The notes under the pieces: model-generated
Seen by the model: the letters and a program-made list of their open reading frames with translations, nothing else
What the model was told of the DNA's origin: nothing
Database searches by the model: none
DNA from: Erysipelotrichaceae bacterium
Lineage (GTDB): Bacteria; Bacillota_I; Bacilli_A; Erysipelotrichales; Erysipelotrichaceae
DNA length: 45,638 nt
Direction of reading: 5' to 3'
Assembly (NCBI GenBank): GCA_017473335.1
Contig: JAFULN010000013.1
Location: 1 to 45,638 of the forward strand
Program-made: the position numbers and the translations under genes
In this document: piece by piece, positions 40,626 to 45,638 of the stretch
How the letters are laid out: each line of letters begins with the position of its first letter
Position numbering within the stretch: the first letter of the stretch is position 1

Positions 40626-42011
40626 TTAGAACATCAAATTTCTTGGAGTGCGTGCAAATGGAATCACATCACGAATGTTCTGCATACCTGTGATGTACAT
40701 AATGAAGCGTTCAAATCCCAGACCAAATCCTGCATGCTGGCAGCCGCCATAGCGTCTAAGATCCAGATACCATTCCAGACCCTTTTCATGAACACCCATT
40801 TCAGCCATACGTGCTTTTAATACATCCAGACGTTCTTCACGCTGTGATCCACCAACCAGTTCACCAACACCTGGAACCAGAAGGTCACATGCTGCAACTG
40901 TCTTACCATCATCATTTAAGCGCATATAGAATGCCTTGATGTCTTTTGGATAATCTGTCAAGAAAACAGGCCCCTTAACAATCTGTTCACAGATATAGCG
41001 TTCATGTTCAGTGTTGAGGTCCATACCCCATTCGATCTTGTTGTTTTCAAATTTTACTTTTGCATTCTTCAAATGTTCAATTGCTTCAGTATAGCTCATG
41101 CGTACAAATGGAGTTGTACGTACCAGTTCAAGACGTTCCATCAGTGTCTTATCAACAAACTGATTAAAGAACTTCAATTCTTCTGGTGCATTGTCCATGA
41201 CATATTCAATGCATGATTTAACCATATCTTCAATCAAATCCATGTCATCTCCCAAATCTGCAAATGCGATTTCAGGTTCAATCATCCAGAATTCTGCTGC
41301 ATGTGTTGTAGTATTTGAATTTTCAGCACGGAATGTTGGACCAAATGTATAAACATCACGGAATGCCAGCGCAAAAGCTTCAGCCTGCAGCTGACCAGAT
41401 ACAGTCAGTGATGCTTTCTTTCCGAAGAAGTCTTCTTCATAGTTTTCATCATTGCGTGTTGTTACAGTAAATACTTCACCTGCACCCTCTGCATCGTTTC
41501 CAGTAATGATTGGTGCATGTACATAAACAAATCCCTGATTCTGGAAGAATTCATGAATTGCCATAGATAAAACACTTCTTACACGGAATACTGCATTAAA
41601 CGTATTAGCACGAGGACGCAGATGTCCAATTTCACGAAGATATTCAAAACTGTGACGCTTTTTCTGCAGTGGATAATCACTTGCGCATTCGCCTTCCAGC
41701 TTTACTTCAGTAACTTCCACTTCAAATGGCTGTTTCGCCTGCGGAGTCACTTTGAATTTACCAGTAACAGTCAATGCTGTACCTGTCAAATAGTGTGATA
41801 CTTTGTCATAATCAGCTAATTCCTTCGTATAAACCAGCTGACAGTTTCTGAAATATGTACCATCATTCAGTTCAATAAATCCAATGGATCCATTATCACG
41901 ATTAGTTCTTACCCACCCCTGAAGTGTTACATACTCCAGTGAATCCATTTCCATCTGGTTTTGAGCCTGTACCAGTTCATACAGTTCTCTGACAGTCATA
42001 AATGCTAACAT
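40626..42011 (-). CDS. asnS: Asparaginyl-tRNA synthetase
   Basis: 461 residues, class IIb. The N-terminal OB-fold anticodon-binding domain (about 20-120) includes '[20 protein letters not shown]'. The catalytic domain has motif 2 '[21 protein letters not shown]', shortened here to its key residues Arg-Ala-Glu and His-Ala-Ala-Glu, and motif 3 '[15 protein letters not shown]'. It charges tRNA-Asn with asparagine. The start was set at the ATG after AGGAGGAAAG; the longer frame upstream runs through the T-box terminator. It is controlled by the Asn T-box, with licD downstream. Confidence 0.97.
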   Translation of the reverse strand: MLAFMTVRELYELVQAQNQMEMDSLEYVTLQGWVRTNRDNGSIGFIELNDGTYFRNCQLVYTKELADYDKVSHYLTGTALTVTGKFKVTPQAKQPFEVEVTEVKLEGECASDYPLQKKRHSFEYLREIGHLRPRANTFNAVFRVRSVLSMAIHEFFQNQGFVYVHAPIITGNDAEGAGEVFTVTTRNDENYEEDFFGKKASLTVSGQLQAEAFALAFRDVYTFGPTFRAENSNTTTHAAEFWMIEPEIAFADLGDDMDLIEDMVKSCIEYVMDNAPEELKFFNQFVDKTLMERLELVRTTPFVRMSYTEAIEHLKNAKVKFENNKIEWGMDLNTEHERYICEQIVKGPVFLTDYPKDIKAFYMRLNDDGKTVAACDLLVPGVGELVGGSQREERLDVLKARMAEMGVHEKGLEWYLDLRRYGGCQHAGFGLGFERFIMYITGMQNIRDVIPFARTPRNLMF

Positions 42012-42040
42012 ATTCTTTCCTCCTATGAATAATAAATAAA

Positions 42041-42250
42041 AACGTCCCTGTACAGGAACGTTCATTAACGTGGTGCCATCCTATTTCATCTTATTCAAGA
42101 CCTTTAGGGAAGTTAACGCCATTCTACGGGATTGCCTACTTGATTCTTCAATCCAGCTCCAAGAGTGTTCCGATTCTGTCTGCCTCGATCCTGCTTCCAC
42201 CCTCCAGGACTCACTATCTCCAGCTTAACAGCCGTTCTCTTTTCTTTGCT
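42041..42250 (-). promoter_or_regulatory. T-box riboswitch, asparagine specifier
   Basis: The minus-strand leader of asnS has the T-box core GGATGGCACCACG (42069-42081) and a terminator stem AACGTTCCTG/CAGGGACGTT (42041-42062) followed by a T tract. The specifier codon is AAC (Asn) at 42167-42169 in the context GGAACAC. It starts right after the rex stop codon. Uncharged tRNA-Asn would turn on asnS and licD. Confidence 0.92.
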
Positions 42251-42253
42251 TGT

Positions 42254-42877
42254 TTATTTGTTCATGGAATTGGTTTCAAAAACCAGTTCCTGTATTGTTG
42301 ATACAACATCCACAGGTTTAACATGAATGTTCTTCGGTACCTGGAAGTGTTCATGAGTAAAGTCTACGATACCTACGATACCATTGTCAATCAAATGATT
42401 CACAGTTTCCTGAACATTTGTAGAAATGCACAGAATCGCAATACGACATCCTTCAGGCATCTTTTCCTTCATCTCGTTAATATGATACACCGGAATAGAG
42501 ACTTTGCCAACCTTTTCTGGAAAGATATCAAATGCACAAACGATTTCTCCCACTACATGATTCCAGCGGTTATAATTCATCAATGCCTTTCCAAGATTAC
42601 CTACTCCTACCAGAATAATCTTCTCATCAAATCCTAAACCAAGTTCTTCATTAAAAATAGAAATCAGTTTATCTACATCATAACCATATCCCTGCTTTCC
42701 TAAAGTACCTAAGAAAGAGAAATCACGACGAATTGTCGTTGATTCAATATCTACATATTCAGACAGTTCCTTCGACATAATGCGGGATATCCCATTGCTT
42801 TGAAGCTTACGCAAAGCTTTTAAATAGATAGGATAACGCTGCAGCGTCGCTTTTGGAACATTACGATTGGAATTCAT
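42254..42877 (-). CDS. rex: Redox-sensing transcriptional repressor Rex
   Basis: 207 residues. The N-terminal winged helix (about 1-75) has 'SKELSEYVDIESTTIRRDF' and 'LGKQGYGYDV', and the Rossmann domain starts at 'IILVGVGNLGKALMNY', continuing to 'VDFTHEHFQVP' near the C-terminus. Rex senses the NADH/NAD+ ratio and represses fermentative and respiratory genes. I place the start at the ATG at 42877, since GGGTGA is well spaced to it; an ATG at 42883 is possible. A near-consensus Rex site overlaps its own promoter. Rnf and the ene-reductases are natural candidates for its regulon, although I see no good site at them. Confidence 0.95.
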   Translation of the reverse strand: MNSNRNVPKATLQRYPIYLKALRKLQSNGISRIMSKELSEYVDIESTTIRRDFSFLGTLGKQGYGYDVDKLISIFNEELGLGFDEKIILVGVGNLGKALMNYNRWNHVVGEIVCAFDIFPEKVGKVSIPVYHINEMKEKMPEGCRIAILCISTNVQETVNHLIDNGIVGIVDFTHEHFQVPKNIHVKPVDVVSTIQELVFETNSMNK

Positions 42878-42887
42878 TTTCATCACC

Positions 42888-42907
42888 CATGTGTATCATA
42901 TCACAAA
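42888..42907 (-). promoter_or_regulatory. Putative Rex operator overlapping the rex promoter
   Basis: Minus-strand TTTGTGATATGATACACATG against the remembered consensus WWTGTGAANNNNTTCACAWW matches 10 of 12 core positions and covers the -10 box. Confidence 0.6.
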
Positions 42908-42923
42908 CTCAACAGTTTGTGAA
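42895..42923 (-). promoter_or_regulatory. rex promoter
   Basis: Minus-strand TTCACA (42918-42923), a 17-base spacer and TATGAT (42895-42900) with an upstream TG. A perfect inverted repeat with 9-base arms (42901-42922) fills the spacer. Confidence 0.68.
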
Positions 42924-42940
42924 GAAAATAAATAACTGCA

Positions 42941-43951
42941 CTAATCACAAAGTTCTTTTGATGGCTGAGCACCTAAATCCAAAGACCCAAACTCTTTTCT
43001 TAAATATGCCTGATATCCTGCAGCGCCAATCATCGCTGCATTATCTGTACAGCACCATAATGGAGGCAGAACAGCTTCAACATCATCATACTGATCAACA
43101 AGTTCCTGAACCATTGCACGCAAACGAGAGTTTGCCGCAACTCCCCCTGCCAGAACAATCTGTGCAGGATGAAGTTCATCAATAACCTTTTTTGTTTTAT
43201 CTACCAGTGTCTTTAAGGCAGTTTCCTGAAATGCATAGCACATATCTTCAACCACAATTTCATTACCAGCCTTCTTTTCACGTTCAATGCACTGAAGTAC
43301 TGCAGATTTTAGTCCACTGAAACTGAAGTCCAGTGGTTTTTCAGTCTTAGGAACAGGCAATTTATAGTGAGGCTTACCCTGCTTTGAAAGTTTATCAACG
43401 ATAGGCCCTCCAGGATATGACAACCCTAATACACGAGCAACCTTATCATATGCTTCTCCAATCGCATCATCCTGTGTTGAACCCAGAATCTCAAAGCTGA
43501 AGTGCTCTTTCATATACACAAGTTCTGTATGTCCACCAGATACAACCAGTGCCAGTACTGGGAATTTTAAAGGCTGTACAAAGCTGTTGGCATAAATATG
43601 TCCAATTAAATGATGCAGTGGAACAAGCGGTTTGTCATACATCCACGCAATTGTCTTAGCTGCCTGCACGCCAACATGCAAAGAACCAACCAAACCAGGC
43701 CCCTGAGTAAAGGCAATACCATCAATTTGGTCCATTGTACATCCTGATTTCTCAAGTGCTTCACAGACAACCATAGAAATATTCTCTACATGAATACGTG
43801 ATGCCACTTCTGGAACAACACCGCCATATTTTTTATGAACTTCAATCTGTGTTGATACAACATTTGATAAAATCTCATTGCCATTTTTCACAACGGCACA
43901 TGCGGTTTCATCACAGCTTGACTCAATTGCCATTAAAATTACATCTTTCAT
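42941..43951 (-). CDS. tsaD: tRNA threonylcarbamoyladenosine (t6A) transferase TsaD
   Basis: 336 residues. 'AIESSCDETACAVV' opens the ASKHA ATPase fold; the metal-binding 'HHLIGH' is near residue 115, 'SGGHTELV' at about 138-145, and 'AGGVAANSRLR' near 270. TsaD forms t6A37 on ANN-decoding tRNAs together with TsaB, TsaE and TsaC. Its ATG overlaps the rimI stop by 4 bases (ATGA). It is the last gene of the tsaE-tsaB-rimI-tsaD operon. Confidence 0.97.
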   Translation of the reverse strand: MKDVILMAIESSCDETACAVVKNGNEILSNVVSTQIEVHKKYGGVVPEVASRIHVENISMVVCEALEKSGCTMDQIDGIAFTQGPGLVGSLHVGVQAAKTIAWMYDKPLVPLHHLIGHIYANSFVQPLKFPVLALVVSGGHTELVYMKEHFSFEILGSTQDDAIGEAYDKVARVLGLSYPGGPIVDKLSKQGKPHYKLPVPKTEKPLDFSFSGLKSAVLQCIEREKKAGNEIVVEDMCYAFQETALKTLVDKTKKVIDELHPAQIVLAGGVAANSRLRAMVQELVDQYDDVEAVLPPLWCCTDNAAMIGAAGYQAYLRKEFGSLDLGAQPSKELCD

Positions 43952-44394
43952 AGACTGCCTCCTACAGGTTTCATCATCAAATACGCATCTTCATGATTTG
44001 CATAGTAATCTTTGCGCACACTGACAATCTCTAAACCATATTTTTTATATAAATTCTGTGCAGGAATGTTGCTGATACGCACTTCCAGTGATAAAAACTC
44101 ACATTCATTCTCTATACACAACTGTTCAATCGCATCCATCATCATTGACGCAATATGCTGTCTCTGATATTTCTTTGCAGTACCAATCGTTGTGATCTGT
44201 CCCTGATCAAACAAAATCCACAATCCAAAATATCCTGCAATCTCACCATCATGTTCAACGACATAATAGTTCGCAAATTCATTTTCTTCCATTTCTCTAC
44301 GGAAATCTTCTTCATTCCAAGGTTCTATAAACAGTTCTGCTTCTAATGCAGCAATCTGCTTCAGATCCTTCATTCTCATTTCTCTTAAAATCAT
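43948..44394 (-). CDS. rimI: RimI-type ribosomal protein N-acetyltransferase
   Basis: 148 residues, a single GNAT domain: 'MRMKDLKQIAALEAELF', the acetyl-CoA site 'YQRQHIASMMMDAI' (Q/RxxGxA-like, with His for Gly), and 'SNIPAQNLYKKYGLEIV'. RimI acetylates the N-terminus of S18 in enteric bacteria and is commonly placed between tsaB and tsaD in Firmicutes. The His replacing Gly in the pyrophosphate-binding loop is unusual for GNAT proteins. It overlaps both neighbours by 4 bases. Confidence 0.92.
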   Translation of the reverse strand: MILREMRMKDLKQIAALEAELFIEPWNEEDFRREMEENEFANYYVVEHDGEIAGYFGLWILFDQGQITTIGTAKKYQRQHIASMMMDAIEQLCIENECEFLSLEVRISNIPAQNLYKKYGLEIVSVRKDYYANHEDAYLMMKPVGGSL

Positions 44395-44990
44395 TTCTTC
44401 ACCAGATATTCATCATTGCTTTTAAGATATTCAGGAGCCAGTGAATGAATATTTTCTACTAGTTCCCAGTGATTGCGAAGTTTCAAAAAGGACTGCGCCA
44501 AAGATACAGGCTCTTCCTGCATACCAATTAAAGAAACATCTGAAGCACCTTGTACTGCATCCCAGTTTCTTTCTTTTAGCGCTTCCAAAGTATCTACTCC
44601 AGCTTCTAAAAGTTCACCGCAGTCTACTAATCCATAGTATGCACGTTTAGAACGGGCATCCATCAGAACTAAACAGCGTTGTAAACCTCCTGATGCCAGC
44701 TGTAAAGAACTAAGTGTATAAACAGGAATTGATGCCATTGCCCCCATGACTTTCGCAATTGTCATCGCAATACGCACACCTGTATAAGAACCAGGTCCTT
44801 TTGTAACACAGATTTCATTGATATCCAGTGGTCGAACATTGTTCTCTTTTAACATTTCATCAAGTTTCTGAGTAATGACTTCAGATTGTTTCTTAAAACA
44901 GTCTTCTTCAACAAACGAAACTAATTCACCATCTTTTATTAACGCAAGTACTAATTTCTTATGACTTGTATCCATGCATAAACTAATCAT
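44391..44990 (-). CDS. tsaB: tRNA t6A synthesis partner TsaB
   Basis: 199 residues. The TsaB pattern is clear: 'ISLCMDTSHKKLVLALI' at the start, 'VTKGPGSYTGVRIAMTIAKV' at about 67-86, and 'VLMDARSKRAYYGL'. TsaB is an inactive TsaD relative that dimerises with TsaD and joins TsaE in t6A formation. It is somewhat short at the C-terminus compared with typical TsaB of about 230 residues. It overlaps tsaE and rimI by 4 bases each. Confidence 0.94.
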   Translation of the reverse strand: MISLCMDTSHKKLVLALIKDGELVSFVEEDCFKKQSEVITQKLDEMLKENNVRPLDINEICVTKGPGSYTGVRIAMTIAKVMGAMASIPVYTLSSLQLASGGLQRCLVLMDARSKRAYYGLVDCGELLEAGVDTLEALKERNWDAVQGASDVSLIGMQEEPVSLAQSFLKLRNHWELVENIHSLAPEYLKSNDEYLVKK

Positions 44991-45436
44991 AGTATCTCCT
45001 TCAAAAGCTGAATGCTTTTTTCTCCATGAGCCGTAAAACTCATTTCTCTTTCTTCATCTTTAGTAAGACGAATTGAAATATTCAAAACATCTTCTGGAAT
45101 CATATAGTCAATGTACTGAGGCCATTCAATAACCGCCAGTCCATCTCCTTCAATCATTTCTTCAAACCCAAGATCTTCTTCTGAACCTTCCAAACGATAT
45201 GCATCAAAATGATACAAAGGCAAGCGTCCATGATAAATCTTACAGATTGTAAAGGTCGGAGAACTTACTGTTTTGGTAATTCCTAATCCTTTCGCAATGC
45301 TTTGAGTTAAAGTAGTCTTTCCAGCACCTAAATCACCTGATAAAGTAATAACAGTGCCTTCCTGTACCTTTTCCCCTATTTTTATTCCTAAAGCTCGTGT
45401 ATCCTGCAGCGAGCTAATTTTTAGAACAGTATTCAT
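44987..45436 (-). CDS. tsaE: tRNA t6A synthesis ATPase TsaE
   Basis: 149 residues. Walker A 'GDLGAGKTTLTQ', 'VSSPTFTICKIY', 'LYHFDAYRL' and 'GLAVIEWPQYI' are the family motifs. TsaE is the small ATPase that resets the TsaBD complex. It is the first gene of the operon, with a promoter of TTGTAT, 16 bases, TACAAT (45460-45487) and a TTGGAGGTATG ribosome site. Confidence 0.96.
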   Translation of the reverse strand: MNTVLKISSLQDTRALGIKIGEKVQEGTVITLSGDLGAGKTTLTQSIAKGLGITKTVSSPTFTICKIYHGRLPLYHFDAYRLEGSEEDLGFEEMIEGDGLAVIEWPQYIDYMIPEDVLNISIRLTKDEEREMSFTAHGEKSIQLLKEIL

Positions 45437-45459
45437 AACATACCTCCAATTGCCACATT

Positions 45460-45487
45460 ATTGTATCATAAATCACTAAATATACAA
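45460..45487 (-). promoter_or_regulatory. Promoter of tsaE-tsaB-rimI-tsaD operon
   Basis: Minus-strand TTGTAT (45482-45487), a 16-base spacer and TACAAT (45460-45465) with TGA directly before, also an extended -10. Confidence 0.7.
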
Positions 45488-45520
45488 GAATTTGACATGC
45501 TGAAAGTATATGCGGGAAAT

Positions 45521-45549
45521 GAAAAAAGGAACCCTTTCAGGTTCCTTTT
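45521..45549 (-). terminator. Terminator of rRNA operon
   Basis: Perfect 10-base stem AAAAGGAACC/GGTTCCTTTT with a 6-base loop, followed on the minus strand by TTC. It directly follows the 5S gene. Confidence 0.88.
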
Positions 45550-45550
45550 C

Positions 45551-45638
45551 TACCTGGCAGCGTGCTCTCTTCACAAGGGCAGGCCTTGCTATTTTCGCCG
45601 CTGAGATGCTTAACTTCTGTGTTCGGGATGGGTACAGG
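45551..45638 (-). rRNA. 5S ribosomal RNA, 3' portion (cut by window edge)
   Basis: About 88 bases of 5S rRNA in reverse orientation. The conserved 'CCGAACACAGAAGTTAAGC' loop is near the window edge, and the 3' strand ends with CTGCCAGGTAG. The 5' part, and presumably 23S and 16S, lie to the right of the window. The exact 3' end is uncertain by one or two bases. Confidence 0.93.

Noticed and set aside
42012-42065. N-terminal extension of asnS
   Set aside because: It would translate the T-box terminator hairpin; the ATG at 42011 has AGGAGG.

Overview
The window looks like chromosomal DNA of an anaerobic, spore-forming, AT-rich Firmicute. The best guess is a gut member of the Erysipelotrichia. 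Evidence for this: strong GGAGG ribosome sites, two T-box leaders, a sigG-ylmC-sepF-ylmH-divIVA-ileS cluster in the order known from Bacillus and Clostridium, sporulation genes yunB and yunC, a Rex redox regulator, a six-subunit Rnf complex, and flavin/iron-sulfur ene-reductases typical of gut anaerobes. No insertion sequence, prophage, CRISPR array or integron is visible. Nearly all genes are on the minus strand; the plus strand holds tRNA-Arg, a peptidoglycan-binding protein, degV, apbE, yuiD and a NifU-like gene.

Layout, left to right. 1-4.4 kb: small membrane protein, MATE exporter, tRNA-Arg, a DUF554-lipoprotein chimera and a HAD phosphatase. 4.4-10 kb: two neighbouring FMN/FAD/4Fe-4S ene-reductases (one BaiH-like, one carrying the HGDR motif I associate with bilirubin reductase BilR) and a second MATE exporter. 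10-13 kb: an EF-G paralogue translated after an ankyrin-repeat protein, both downstream of a 27-codon leader ORF and terminator. 13-18 kb: MscS channel, two divergent peptidoglycan-binding proteins, a lipoprotein with an FMN-bind-like domain, a YgjP-type metallopeptidase, a FemAB enzyme and tRNA-His. 18-26.5 kb: DegV, a CpaB/SAF protein, then rnfCDGEA, a small Cys-rich membrane protein and rnfB, with apbE divergent from rnfC. 26.5-32 kb: pgi, an S1-domain protein, yuiD, a NifU-like gene, yunB, yunC, an AI-2E family transporter and a CPBP protease. 32-38 kb: ileS with its T-box, divIVA, ylmH, sepF, ylmC and sigG. 38-45.6 kb: ABC-F ATPase, licD, asnS with its T-box, rex, the tsaE-tsaB-rimI-tsaD operon, and the 3' part of a 5S rRNA gene closing an rRNA operon.

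How the parts fit: Rnf couples ferredoxin:NAD+ electron transfer to ion pumping. ApbE attaches the FMN groups of RnfG and RnfD, and Rex senses NADH/NAD+. The ene-reductases could act as reductive electron sinks. The most unusual items are the leader-peptide attenuator before the ankyrin/EF-G operon, the HGDR reductase, the three-FMN RnfG combined with a ferredoxin-less RnfB and a NqrM-like small protein, the DUF554 protein whose last helix reads as a lipobox, and a hairpin covering the sigG ribosome site. All functions come from reading motifs and remembered family patterns; no database search was run.
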